Part shown: in pieces, positions 1 through 10,462 of the stretch
How positions within the stretch are numbered: position 1 is the first letter of the stretch
How the letters are laid out: each line of letters begins with the position of its first letter
From: Alitta virens
Taxonomy: Eukaryota; Annelida; Polychaeta; Phyllodocida; Nereididae
Length of the DNA stretch: 64,000 bases
NCBI GenBank assembly: GCA_932294295.1
Contig: OW028585.1
Span: 15,532,771-15,596,770 of the forward strand
Direction: 5' to 3'
The notes under the pieces: model-generated
Seen by the model: only the letters and a program-made list of their open reading frames with translations
What the model was told of the DNA's origin: nothing
Database searches by the model: none
Made by a program: the position numbers and the translations under genes

Positions 1-310
1 AATATATAACTTTCAAGTCGTGAGTATTATGACCTTGGTTTTTAAGGTAAAGGTCTGAACTGATACCAATTAAGCCCATGCTGTATGTAAAAGCAAACGT
101 GACCCACTATGCACAGCTGAGGATAACATTTTTTATGGATTTAAAGAAAATAAAACTCATTTAATCGATGAGCATGACCTCTCCTATGCTCATATAGGCA
201 AAATGACCCAAGCTGCTTGCAGCACCACCCCTCCTCTAACACGTGATCACCTTGTGACCCTGTGTGACACCCTGGACCATGGTTATTTGAGAAAGGCAGG
301 GTGAAATAAG
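1..310. other. gene-free flank
   Basis: AT-rich sequence with no convincing reading frame. The segment near 205-240 (AAGCTGCTTGCAGC) resembles the start of the inserted block at 12783, so it may belong to a dispersed repeat. Confidence 0.5.
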
Positions 311-395
311 GTCATTCATTTGTTCGGTTCCGTTGATTACCAATACCCCATAGGGGGTATTGGTAATCCACGGAACGGAAAAGAGACAAATGAGT
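311..395. repeat. palindromic hairpin element
   Basis: Arms 324-349 and 355-380 are near-perfect inverted copies around a five-base loop. The core reads GATTACCAATACCCC on one side and its complement on the other. An outer TCATTTGT/ACAAATGA pair extends the fold. The structure looks like a small foldback MITE. No target duplication was identified. Confidence 0.65.
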
Positions 396-3297
396 AGTTT
401 ATACCAATGAAGTATGATTCCAAGTAAATTTAAAATGTGGTATATCAACTATTAGGAGCCAGTATACCCAGTCGCGGAGGTGGTCGTGATTATGATTTAC
501 CAAAATGTAAGATTCAATAACATCCATTCAGTATATTAATTCATTTTAATCATTCTTCAGGAATTTATGAAAAAGTGCAGCACTCATACTTTAATCACCA
601 ATGTTGTTATGACCATAAAACAAACAAATTATCCACACTTTGCCGTTATAGAGTCAAAGTTAACTTTCAATGCTCTAAATGAGACGTAGGAATACAAATA
701 TTTATGCTATGTTTCTAATTCAAAATTGCTTAGTGAATCAGCCACATTTTTATATATTCAGTGATTTAAAACTTGGAGAATGCCCATATTTCGACACATT
801 ATCTAATTTTGACACCACATGCTTTAATTCTGACACCCTGGTTGTAATAGGAAAACTGTTAAAGAAATATTGTTTTTTTCTTGACTTTGCATAAAAAATG
901 CTGTAAAACAGTAATCCTTTGCAGCTGAAATTATGCTATATATATACTGATTTGCAAAGTCTAATATTGAATAAGTGATAGGAATTAAGTAGGCCTACAT
1001 TAGAGAAGCCTCTATGTATTTCTTCCAAGGTCGGATTGAGTCCAGATTTTCATTTGCCCACTGACCCGTGGCGGCCTCTTGTGTTTTGCTGACAAAACAG
1101 ATTGTTTGCTACAACAGCAAGGTCGTTTAGCCCGGTTTGGGATCACTATGTTGTTAAAAATCATTGATTCAGGCTATAGCACTCTAGTGTAGACACATGT
1201 CCACCTGCTGCAAAGTTGAAATTACCACTGATAAAGTCAACACTGAAACTACGTTTTTTTGTTTTTTAGTGAAGTGACCCCCCCAGCGGTTCCGTTCTGT
1301 TCCGTTTCGCTGTTTACCATTAGCCAGCAGTGGCAAGAATATTTGCAGCACATTTATTTATTTAAAAGTAATTCCCTATAATAGGTCATTTCAACTTAAG
1401 TTTCAGATCAATTAGTTCATATGTTATTGTCTGAAACGGCGGCATTGTCTTTTTGAATGTATTAAGTGAACTCTGCTATCACAATCGACAAATGGTTGCA
1501 CAAGAATTGTTGGAATATACCCGTTGCACCCCCCCCCCCCCCCCCTTACTGAACTTCATAAGCAGATCGAGGCAAGTTTTTGTATACTTTATACTTATGT
1601 ACTCTTGCCCTACATCAAATTATCTACTTCATTATGTTTGACTTACCTTTCAATCTGATCAATGTGATTCTTGAAATTCATGTTGGGAACCCAGTCAATG
1701 CCTGTTCAGTCATCTCCTTATGGCGCTCTTCGAGGGTTTCCCAACATCTATCCATGAACTCTAAACAAATTTATATCCTCGATGTTTTGTAGCATTACTA
1801 TATGCCAATTGCTTACATTCTTTACATGTCATGTATAGCTCGCTAATGTTTATACAAATGTTTATAACTCCAATCTAAATCCATTATTTTGCTTGTATTA
1901 CTCTTGTAGATTATGTTCTCATCATTTATCTGGATTGTTGTAGTCAATACCTAGTCTTCACTAGTCCTACATTTATGTTACATAGTATTACTCTTAAACT
2001 AAATCTCTATTGGGATTATACAAACATCTACCATTTTGTGAATGCTTGCAACTTTAATAAAATATCAAATCCCACATTGTCTTTGTTGCTTGTTGGCAAA
2101 AATATGAATATGTGCAGTTAATGAGAGGTCATAAAGCAAATAACAAGCATGCATGGTTTTTTAAAATGCTACAAATAATTGGAAAAGGGCTAAAAAGGCT
2201 CTTGGAACATAAGACAGATTGGATTGATATTTTAAAAATAATACAAAATTATTGTTTATCACACCATATTAATTTTTTTATTTTACATAAATCCAAGTTA
2301 ATAAAATAATGTTTAAAATTTGTGTTTGTTCTGCTCTTCTAATATGTATTTTTGCAATATTCATCATTTATTCCAATGTTCATCAAACTTTATTGTAAGA
2401 TTCAATACGCATACCTGCATAATAATTATGCACACCTAAATTTGACCAAATATTCACTGTATAGGGAACTTCTGCTTATATAGCAAAAATATTTACAGAT
2501 TATGTCCGTAAACATTCAAGAAGTAAATAAAAATTATTTTATTATACTTTTATTACTTTTATTATTTCTCTAATATCTTGATTACTTTTAGAGTCCAGTA
2601 ACCAATTTAGCATTGAACTAGGCAACATATGCCACAGATTGACCTCCATCACACAACGTGTGTTTTTAGGTGAAATTTGCATGTGGGGCACCTTGAGCCA
2701 GCTCACGCAGGGCACCTTGAGCAGTTGTTGAGCCTGGCCATGAAACAACAATAACTGGTTAAAAGCATACTATTATATGTTATAAACCTTTATTTGTCTC
2801 GATCCCCCAAGCAATAACAAACATTTGTGTTGGTCTAACTCACAGGTAGTATGTTTATTGAACAAATAGAGATTTTTGACATTGATGTCAATTTTTTGAT
2901 AATGATGGTTAAAACAATAAACATGCATGGCAATCAGCATTGGCTGAAGGCCCTCATAATAAATCTCCATATTGATTTTTTGTTCATATTTGGAGTTATA
3001 CATATTGGCAGCATGATAAAATGGCCAAATGGTATAGTTTTGATGGAGACCATTTGTAATATGTAACTTAATTTATAAGTCTTTGAAAAATTAGTTTTAA
3101 GACGCACCTCGTCATTAGTTTCTTGTAGATCTTTCTTGTTGTCGAATCAGAATGAGGTTGCTAGGGTCACGTGACTTTGTGAGGTATTTCAAGCAACAAA
3201 TTGCAAGGGGGGTCAGACAAATTGATTTATTACATGAAATCCTACTTACATTATAAGCCTTAATTTTCCTTGAATTATCACATACCTAAACGGCGTA
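396..3297. other. gene-free region with simple repeats
   Basis: No coding region is supported; the short open frames are AT-rich and lack recognisable motifs. It holds a run of 17 C at 1529-1545 and a short ATATATAT tract near 940. Confidence 0.5.
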
Positions 3298-3627
3298 TTT
3301 CACATAGCTGAGTGACAATGCAGCTCGAGTGATGCAGAGTGCCTAATAAATCAGGCAGTTGGGAATACTCAGCTTTGCATGCCGACCACTCTGGAAAAGC
3401 TCGGAAATACTCGGCAACACTCGTAGACCGATCGTGAAATTTTTAACATGTTAAAAACTTTCCAGGAGTGTCGCCGAGCAATTTTGCTCTAGAATTGCTA
3501 GGGATTTACACAGGGTTAACTCACCTTGCACTCCCCATTCACTCTTGGTCACTCTGGGAGTACTCTTGGTCATATGGAATGCTGTGTCAATCGTCATTAC
3601 TCTGCATCGTCACTCGGCTATGTGAGA
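3298..3627. mobile_element. MITE with TA target duplication (Tc1/mariner-like)
   Basis: The ends carry inverted repeats of about 28 bp: TTTCACATAGCTGAGTGAC at the left and its near complement (GTCACTCGGCTATGTGAGA) at the right. TA dinucleotides at 3296-3297 and 3628-3629 flank the element. It has no coding capacity. TA duplication plus terminal inverted repeats suggests a non-autonomous Tc1/mariner-type element; that assignment is inference. Confidence 0.6.
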
Positions 3628-4130
3628 TAGTGGCTCAATAAGACGCACTTTACTTGCCTTGGACATTCAAATTATTACACTTTATTACAAAAAAATATTT
3701 TGTATTATATTTGCAACATTTCCAAGAAAGGTTGTGATTCAAATAACCCATTGTCAGACTACAGAGGGCAGCACTATAATCACACATTTTGAGACAAATT
3801 TTTATTTTTTAAAAGAATATTATTCACTCAGTGTCCGAAACACGGCAATATTTTTTTATGATGTGAGACTGATCTCCACAGTGAGGATATATATATCTGT
3901 CATATTTTGTAGTTTTTTTATGAAGCATTGTTGTCCATTATTGGTTTTATTATTTTGCTAAGATGAACATTACAAAACCAGTTTGTCAACCAAGTTTTAT
4001 GGTATGTAGATGATATATGATAATTGTTATGAATACGTTACCTATTTTGGAATTTGATTAACATTTTTGTGCCTTTAAAGGGCTACATATATTTTTTTAT
4101 GGTTATTAATGACATTGCAATTCTCTGTAA

Positions 4131-4260
4131 ACCGTAACGGAGGGTATTATTGACAGGATGGGTATTATCGACACTCACATTAGAATGTTAACAATTTTGT
4201 TAACAAACTTAATTTAAGTGTCGTAATACCTGCCCTGTCGATAATACCCTCCGTTACGGT
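4131..4260. mobile_element. 130-bp hairpin MITE
   Basis: The outer arms (4131-4157 and 4234-4260) match with one mismatch, starting ACCGTAACGGAGGG. A weaker inverted extension brings each arm to about 45 bp. The paralogous segment near 6710-6735 lacks the block, so it behaves as an insertion into one copy of the duplication. Confidence 0.7.
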
Positions 4261-4319
4261 AGTAAATTTGTTCTGTTAACTTTACATTTGTTTTATGGAT
4301 GACTGATAATTGTTTATTG

Positions 4320-4344
4320 CATATATATATATATATATATATAT
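4320..4344. repeat. (TA)n microsatellite
   Basis: Uninterrupted AT dinucleotides. The equivalent place in copy 2 (6801-6832) is where the LINE is inserted. Confidence 0.9.
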
Positions 4345-4419
4345 GCAATCTCCTACACTGTAGTGAGACTGGTTGCTAGCAATTCTTACATGGGTTATGA
4401 ATGGCTGAGTCTAAGCCAT

Positions 4420-4495
4420 GCTATGATTGGTCATTGCGTCGTGCTCTCTAATAGGTTGATTTGGACACGCCCCCAAAGAATTAGCCAATCAAACA
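4420..4495 (+). promoter_or_regulatory. candidate CCAAT promoter of zinc-finger copy 1
   Basis: An inverted CCAAT (ATTGG, 4426-4430) and a direct CCAAT (4485-4489) lie about 340-400 bases upstream of the ATG at 4829, a pattern typical of NF-Y-bound promoters. No TATA box at a fixed spacing is clear. This stretch is absent from the second copy. Promoter activity is inferred. Confidence 0.35.
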
Positions 4496-4828
4496 CCAGA
4501 AAAACAATCAGCAAATCAGCAAAATGTCAGGATCCTGACACAAAGTCATGTGATAATGACAGCCAAGACCGACTCCTTTGCACTTGTGCGGAAAGAGGGG
4601 ACCAACTTATGCACTGCACTGCATAGTGAAAGTACAAACAAGTTTGCACCAGGTGGCAGCACATTACCATTAAACAATAACATTTCAGGGGCTACATATC
4701 TTGAGACACAAGTGACCTGCATGCAGCTTATGTTTATGGTTATATTCCAACGTGATGAACAATTGGAATTATATCATAGTTTAGACAGTTAGGAAAACTT
4801 GTAGGTTGTTGGCCTTTCTTGCTTGAAG

Positions 4829-5545
4829 ATGGAAGGTGAGAGTGTGCATGAGAGAGGTCAATGTTATCCTTGTAATGTTTGTGGAAAGGAATTTACTAAA
4901 AGATATCTCACCAAACACATGAGGATACACAGAGAGAGGCCTTATACTTGCAATGTCTGTGGGAAATGATCTAACAGCCAAAGTAAGCTGACCACACACA
5001 TGAGGATACACAGTGGAGAGAGGCCTTATACTTGCAATGTCTGTGGGAAAAACTTCACACAGAAATCTAATATGACCAAACACATGAGGATACACAGTGG
5101 AGACAAACCTTACATTTGTGATGTCTGTGGGAACGGATTTACAGTGCAAAGTAGTCTGACCACACACATGAACATACACAGTGGAGAGAGGCCTTACATG
5201 TGCAGTGTCTGTGGGAAAGGATTTGCACAGCAGGGTAATATGACCACACACATGAGGATACATAGTGGAGTGAGACCTTACATTTGCAGTGTCTGTGGGA
5301 AAGGATTCAAAGAACAAGGTTCTCTGAACAAACACATGGTGATACACAGTGGAGAAAGACCTTTTATGTGCAGTATCTGTGAAAAAGGATTTACACAGCA
5401 AGGTTCCCTGACAATACACATGAGGATACACAGTGGAGAGAGACCTTATATGTGCGAGGTCTGTGGGAAAGGATTTACACAGCAAAGCAATGCAGTCAAA
5501 CACATGAAGTGCATGCACAGTGGGGAAGCACATGAGGATACGTAG
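4829..5545 (+). pseudogene. C2H2 zinc-finger gene, copy 1, with nonsense codon
   Basis: The frame from the ATG at 4829 encodes [10 protein letters not shown] followed by two C2H2 fingers. It then hits TGA at 4967-4969, inside the CGK-GF position where the paralogous finger has GGA. The same frame reopens and runs to 5545 through about seven more fingers joined by HSGERPY-type linkers. It ends with the same C-terminal peptide (MHSGEAHEDT) as copy 2 at 10463-12223. Translation could restart at the internal ATG at 5000, giving a finger-only protein, but the family pattern suggests a disabled gene. The family role is sequence-specific DNA binding in the nucleus. No KRAB, BTB or SCAN domain is visible. 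Confidence 0.8.
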
Positions 5546-6200
5546 CGAGAGGCATTATGACTCTTTATTAGTATTTGATGTGTTTGTAAAGGTTATACCT
5601 TTTTTTTATCATGGTTTTAGTCAGATTGATATATTTAATTTGAATCTTACGATTTGAAAAACTGTTTATGTCCAATCGTATCCGGGACCCAGTGGTTTGA
5701 AGCCCAGCGAGCTAGGCCCCCAACCTGCAATAACCATGATGACTGGTGCTAATAATTGTTTATACATTTTGCTGAATGTTATCTGATTTTGTACCAAAGC
5801 TGCAATTAAAAAGTATACATGTATAAAATATATGCTGTTTTCATACTTTCTACATTGCGCTGGGGATGTAGCTCATGAATTAAAGGGTGCATGACACTTC
5901 TTGTGGATTCAAAGATCAGGATTATGGATCCCCACACCAACAACCTAACATCTTTGCACTGATAAATTATTGTGGACTCCGCTTTTGAGATTTTTTTTTC
6001 TATAGCGACCCAAACTCATACTCCCTAGCCAATGAATTTGACCTCTTAAATTTGTTTTAAAACAATGGTTTCATGGCATAGCAACACCATACATAATAGA
6101 GTATTTTCACTGAGCAGCCCTGAATTCAGAAGGACTTTTAAGTCTTTTATCTCTTATTACTCATTTTGCTTTTCAGACATAGTAGATCATAACTGATTCC
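5546..6200 (+). other. 3' flank of zinc-finger copy 1
   Basis: Similar to the 3' flank of copy 2 (12224-12780). It has a variant poly(A) signal ATTAAA at 5805-5810 where copy 2 has AATAAA. It includes a reverse-orientation fragment of a tRNA-like SINE head at about 5694-5721 (complement of GGGGGCCTAGCTC plus CTGGGCTTC). A tRNA-Ala-like relic starts GGGGATGTAGCTCA near 5863; it is too degenerate to be a gene. Confidence 0.55.
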
Positions 6201-6476
6201 ATATGTGTTATAAGAATATGTTTCTGGTAATTGGAACCAGTAATCAGCTTTAAGTAATTACTTTAAGAAATCATGAATTCATTCGTTCAAATGTTTTATA
6301 TATATGACCTAGTTGAATTTGTAGTTTTTTTTATTTTATTAAAATTTATTTTTTTACTATAGATATGACGAATGTATCTCACCATGATGCGAAAACGTTA
6401 AATAAAATACTATATATATATATATATAACTTTGTATATTATGAATAGATTTTTGTTGTTTTCTCTCCTCTTTATC

Positions 6477-6798
6477 TTATATTTTGCAGTTATTTTATAA
6501 AGCATTGTTGTCCATTAATTATTGGTTTTATGATTATTTTGCTAAGATGATCATTACATAACCAGTTTGCCAGCCAAGTTTTATTATGGTATAAAATTCT
6601 GTTGTCTAGATGATTTATGATGACGTTACCTATTTATGGAATTGGATTAATATTTTTGTGCCTTTTGTAAGGGCTACTTATATTGTTTATCGTTATTAAT
6701 GACATTGCAATTCTGTATAGTAAACTGGTAAATTTGGTTGACATTTGTAGTCTGTTAACTTTACATTTGTTTCATAGATTACTGATAATTGTTATTGC

Positions 6799-6800
<2 letters not shown>
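6477..6800. repeat. upstream part of duplicated zinc-finger unit, copy 2
   Basis: Second copy of the segment at 3899-4345, without the hairpin insertion. It ends at the (TA)n tract into which the LINE is inserted. A short (TA)n also lies just before it at about 6411-6427. Confidence 0.75.

Positions 6801-6832
<32 letters not shown>
6801..6832. repeat. (TA)n microsatellite left of LINE
   Basis: 32 bases of AT dinucleotide directly abutting the 3' end of the minus-strand LINE. Its continuation is presumably the tract at 10155-10209. Confidence 0.9.
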
Positions 6833-6834
<2 letters not shown>

Positions 6835-6947
6835 AGTCAAGTCAACTTTATTGCGGACTCTAGGTCCATAAAAGGTAGAGAATACATATATGATAAATGG
6901 GTCAGGACGACCCCAGACATCAAGAGAATTTAAGAGAATCTATCTTA

Positions 6948-9722
6948 TCATAGGAACTGCAATAACCAATGAGAAGCAAAGCTGCCGCTGTGAAGCACAC
7001 CCATGTCATAGATCTTTTTAACTAATATCTTACTGGACGACCTCACTCTGCAATGTAAATTAAAACAATTTTTCCGAATAATGCATTTTGGACTGGGAAT
7101 GTCAGACATGGTGTACATCAGAGAGGCACTGCATCTCATTGGCAGGCACAAAAATCTTCTAATGCAATTATTATATGATACAAATAATCTTCGCAATTTG
7201 TAAGCACAGTAGTTAAGCCATAATGCACAGCAATACATGTTACTGCAGAAAGTTTTGTACAAGAAACATTTGACATAATCAGTACATTTGCTAAATCTTT
7301 TCCTGAGCATGTTACTTCTACAATACAAGCTTCTAATTTGTCTGTCTATATCCCTGGCATCAGAGAAAGTTGAAGTGATGATATGGCCAAGATATTTCAC
7401 TTCACTAACAATTTCAAGTTTCCGGTCATTAATGAAGAACTCTGGGACAGAGTACTTTGTAGGCCCTTTTTCAATACACATACAAACTGTCTTTTCAACA
7501 TTATAAACAAGGTCAGCATCTGAACTAAACCTGTGACATACATTTAGCATACTTTGCAGCCCACCAGCCGAGGGTGAAAAAAGCACGACATCATCTGCAT
7601 ACATAATATGATTAATTTTACCACTTCCATAAGAAAGGCCACAATGCAGAGATTCTAATTCTATACTCAGGTCATTAACATAAACATTGAATAGAAAAGG
7701 GGACAACACACCCCCTTGCCTAACACCATTGGAAACATTAAAAGTATCTGATGTAACAGCACCCCATCGGACGTACATACTCTGGTTATAGTACCAAAAA
7801 TCCAATAATCTGACAATACACTTAGGGATGCCCCTTTCCAGCAAAACATTCATTAATCGGTTGTGATTGACCCTGTCAAACGCCTTGGAGGCATCAAGGA
7901 AACAACAGTAAACAGTACTTCCTGACTTCAAATAAGAATTTACCAATTCTTTGAGAACATAAATACACTGATCAGTACTCTGACTTTTTTGAAATCCAAA
8001 TTGATTTGGTAATGTCCACAGGTAAACATCGATTTTACATAGAATAATTCTTTCAATGACTTTGGTTAATACATTCGACAGTGCTATCGGTCTGTAATTG
8101 TCCTTGGATGTGAGTGACTTACATTTATTCTTGACAATCGGTACTAACATTGATTGAATCATACTGCTTGGCATAAAGCCATGTACAAGCATACCTGATA
8201 TAAGAAAGGCAAGAATAACATTTAATCTAGGTGAGGCATATTTAAAATGCTCACCTACAAGACTATCAGGTCCCGCAGATTTATTACCAGGTAGACTTTT
8301 TATACAATCAGCTACAACCTCAGATGTGACCATCATATTTTCAGAGTAAGCACAATTATACACACCAGGATTACGATTACCATAGAGATTAAACATTTGA
8401 TAATAATGATCTCTCCACATCATAACAATATCTCTAGAGCCGGAAACCTCGTCAATATTGTTAGGTAATGGCACTTTGGCAGAGTTTACATGTTTGACAT
8501 CTTTCCAAAAAGCATCATAGTGCTTATTGAGCATCTTCTTTGCTAAGGCATCAGCCTTACATGACTCTTCACTACGTTTACATTGCCGTAAGGCGTACTT
8601 AAAACGAGCTTTACATCTTTTCATTAGTTGAAATACTGGTCCATTTCTTGGTTTGCCAGCATTTACCCACAGCAAAAAGCTCTCTCTGGACGCATCATTC
8701 CAGTCTTTCACATAGTCAGTCCAACCAGCTACAACTTTAAAATTCTTCTGTTTGGTAGGTCTACTACTGCATTTCAAACATTTAACAACTTCATTATATA
8801 AATCTTCTATAGTTCTCAAATGAGTTTCATTTCTGCAATCTGGATCTTGACAATATATAAAATCACCTAGTACAATACTGTTCAACAATTCATCAGTCTG
8901 CTGATGATACTTAGTAATTTCACTATCAGCCTGCCAATTTGCACGGCTTGTGGTCCAATGTAATTGGTTCTCCTCTGACACTGAAGGTGAAAGAGAGTAG
9001 TCCAAATCTAACACAGTGGGTCTATGGTCTGACCATGTAAGTCCATAGTCCACAAACATATTTCGAATAAGATCAACAAAGTCTGCTGTACACACACAGT
9101 GATCAATCCATGAAGTAGTATTCCAGCAGTCACTGACAAAGGTAAATGTATCTTGTGTCAGTTTTTCAACATCAGCGCATGAAGTGTCAAGATCAGCTAT
9201 GAAGCTAGATAGAGTATGCCCAAATGCATCATCTTTACGAGGGTCACAGTTGAAATCGCCACATATCATAACTCTAGTAGTGTCCATTTCTTCTAGGATA
9301 TATTGAAGTATTCCAATACATTCCACGAACAAGTCAATATTGTCACGACAATTATATGGCAAGTAGACATTAATAATACTGTATTTCACATTAGTGACTT
9401 TGTCAATGAGATCAAGACCAGCCAGCCAGTCATGACCATAGTCACAGGGACGGATATTAAAGGTAGAAGTTAAAGCTTGATTCCAGAGAAATGCAACTCC
9501 ACCTGAATTACGACCAACAGGTAGAGATGATTCATAATCAGTCTTAGAGACACCAAATGCATCATAGTCAACAAAGGCATTTAAAAGGTGCAGTTCCTGT
9601 TTAGCTAACCAAGTTTCTTGGAGAGCCAGTACATGAATAGAGTTAGTGTTCAAAAAGTCTTTTAGCCCGGAGACTGAACGTAGAAATCCACGGCAGTTTA
9701 AGTATGCTAGTCGCAGAGCCAT
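6948..9722 (-). CDS. LINE ORF2: APE endonuclease plus reverse transcriptase
   Basis: A 924-residue uninterrupted protein. Residues 1 to about 235 form an apurinic-like endonuclease: LNCRGF near the start, LQETWL with the metal-binding Glu, GDFNCDP, and SDHRP at about residue 230. Reverse transcriptase occupies about 490-760, with NYRPIALSNVLTKVIERI, FLDASKAFDRVNH, GVRQGGVLSPFLFNVYVNDL and the catalytic YADD at about 707. A Cys-rich C-terminal tail follows. The enzyme nicks target DNA and primes cDNA synthesis from its own RNA. The start ATG (9722-9720) overlaps the ORF1 stop as TAATG, which points to coupled termination and reinitiation. All motifs that I can see are intact. Confidence 0.92.
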   Translation of the reverse strand: MALRLAYLNCRGFLRSVSGLKDFLNTNSIHVLALQETWLAKQELHLLNAFVDYDAFGVSKTDYESSLPVGRNSGGVAFLWNQALTSTFNIRPCDYGHDWLAGLDLIDKVTNVKYSIINVYLPYNCRDNIDLFVECIGILQYILEEMDTTRVMICGDFNCDPRKDDAFGHTLSSFIADLDTSCADVEKLTQDTFTFVSDCWNTTSWIDHCVCTADFVDLIRNMFVDYGLTWSDHRPTVLDLDYSLSPSVSEENQLHWTTSRANWQADSEITKYHQQTDELLNSIVLGDFIYCQDPDCRNETHLRTIEDLYNEVVKCLKCSSRPTKQKNFKVVAGWTDYVKDWNDASRESFLLWVNAGKPRNGPVFQLMKRCKARFKYALRQCKRSEESCKADALAKKMLNKHYDAFWKDVKHVNSAKVPLPNNIDEVSGSRDIVMMWRDHYYQMFNLYGNRNPGVYNCAYSENMMVTSEVVADCIKSLPGNKSAGPDSLVGEHFKYASPRLNVILAFLISGMLVHGFMPSSMIQSMLVPIVKNKCKSLTSKDNYRPIALSNVLTKVIERIILCKIDVYLWTLPNQFGFQKSQSTDQCIYVLKELVNSYLKSGSTVYCCFLDASKAFDRVNHNRLMNVLLERGIPKCIVRLLDFWYYNQSMYVRWGAVTSDTFNVSNGVRQGGVLSPFLFNVYVNDLSIELESLHCGLSYGSGKINHIMYADDVVLFSPSAGGLQSMLNVCHRFSSDADLVYNVEKTVCMCIEKGPTKYSVPEFFINDRKLEIVSEVKYLGHIITSTFSDARDIDRQIRSLYCRSNMLRKRFSKCTDYVKCFLYKTFCSNMYCCALWLNYCAYKLRRLFVSYNNCIRRFLCLPMRCSASLMYTMSDIPSPKCIIRKNCFNLHCRVRSSSKILVKKIYDMGVLHSGSFASHWLLQFL

Positions 9723-10152
9723 TATCCGAGTCCAGTGTTATTTTCTGCATCAAGGGCGTGAGCAGAGGGCGGGGCCTGCTGCTTGACTTTGTACCATTTG
9801 ACGAACACTCCTTCATCCCACATATCAGGTCGCAGCAGCACGTCGGGGTCTTCACATCTGCCATGAATACGGTATGAAGCATAACCGGGGTACTTCGTCT
9901 TCAATTTTTCACATTCAAGATGGTCGATGATTACACCATTCTGGGACAATTCGGTCATGACATCCTCTGAGGTGGTTGTCTCATCTAGCCTGGAAACAAA
10001 GACGCTGGTGTATTTTCCAGCCTTTTTTGGAGCCACTTTCAGTCTCCCTTGCCTGGATCGGGATCCTATCACGAAGTTCTTCTGCTGCTGGGTACGCCTA
10101 TCACCCACTCTTTGTTCCTGAGGTCCTTTGCTCTGTTTCAGTTTCCAGTTAG

Positions 10153-10154
<2 letters not shown>
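9722..10154 (-). CDS. LINE ORF1, C-terminal part (5' truncated)
   Basis: An open frame of about 143 codons entering from the (TA)n tract with no start codon of its own. It ends in TAA at 9724-9722. The segment from about 10000 to 9790 contains SVFVSRL, YPGYASYRIHG and DPDVLLRPDMWDEGVFVKWY. This resembles the RRM-like C-terminal region of ORF1 proteins in CR1/L2-type LINEs, which package element RNA. The N-terminal half is missing. A GTG at 10108 is not a credible eukaryotic start, and the frame continues upstream of it. Confidence 0.75.

Positions 10155-10209
<55 letters not shown>
10155..10209. repeat. (TA)n microsatellite right of LINE
   Basis: Long AT dinucleotide tract abutting the truncated 5' end of the LINE. 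Confidence 0.9.
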
Positions 10210-10216
<7 letters not shown>

Positions 10217-10462
10217 TTACGCAATATTATAATATATATAATCTAAACTGCTGATGGCAGGCACTATGCACTATAGTGAAAGTACAAACTAGTTTGCACC
10301 AGGTGGCAGCACATTACTGTTAAACAATAACATTTCAGGGGCTACATATCTTGAGACACAAGTGACCTGCATGCAGCTTACGTTTGGGGTTGATGAACAA
10401 TTGGAATTATATCATAGTTTTTTTAAAAGAGGAAAACTTTTAGGTTTTTGGCTTTCTTGAAG

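Larger units (their letters stand above)
3899..4345. repeat. upstream part of duplicated zinc-finger unit, copy 1
   Basis: Base-by-base similar to 6477-6800 (shared GCATTGTTGTCC, GACATTGCAATTCT and TTACATTTGTTT blocks), with small indels. Copy 1 carries an extra hairpin at 4131-4260 that copy 2 lacks. This marks the left side of the tandem duplication that also contains the two zinc-finger ORFs. Confidence 0.75.
6833..10154 (-). mobile_element. LINE (non-LTR retrotransposon), 5' truncated, coding-intact
   Basis: Minus-strand element with the C-terminal part of ORF1, a complete ORF2 and a 3' UTR of about 115 bases. The UTR contains CAATAAAG and ends in a short TTGACTTGACTTG repeat against (TA)n. 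The APE-type endonuclease plus RT architecture is that of the CR1/Jockey/L2-type assemblage; I cannot fix the clade. It interrupts the second zinc-finger unit and sits between two (TA)n tracts. The 5' end is cut in the middle of ORF1, the usual outcome of target-primed reverse transcription. No stops break either frame, so the insertion is probably recent. Confidence 0.9.

Noticed and set aside
4781..5533. Long minus-strand frame opposite zinc-finger copy 1, and similar ones at 10808-11221 and 11768-12211
   Set aside because: They are antisense reflections of the 84-base finger repeat, with repetitive composition (PTDTAHVRSLSTVYPHV).
5856..5935. tRNA-Ala gene in the zinc-finger 3' flanks (also about 12573-12650)
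   Set aside because: Only the first 14 bases resemble tRNA-Ala; the T arm and B box are destroyed in both copies.
10108..10448. GTG and TTG starts for the LINE ORF1 (10108) and zinc-finger copy 2 (10448)
   Set aside because: Non-ATG starts are not credible here; ORF1 is open upstream of the GTG, and the zinc-finger paralogue supports the ATG at 10463.
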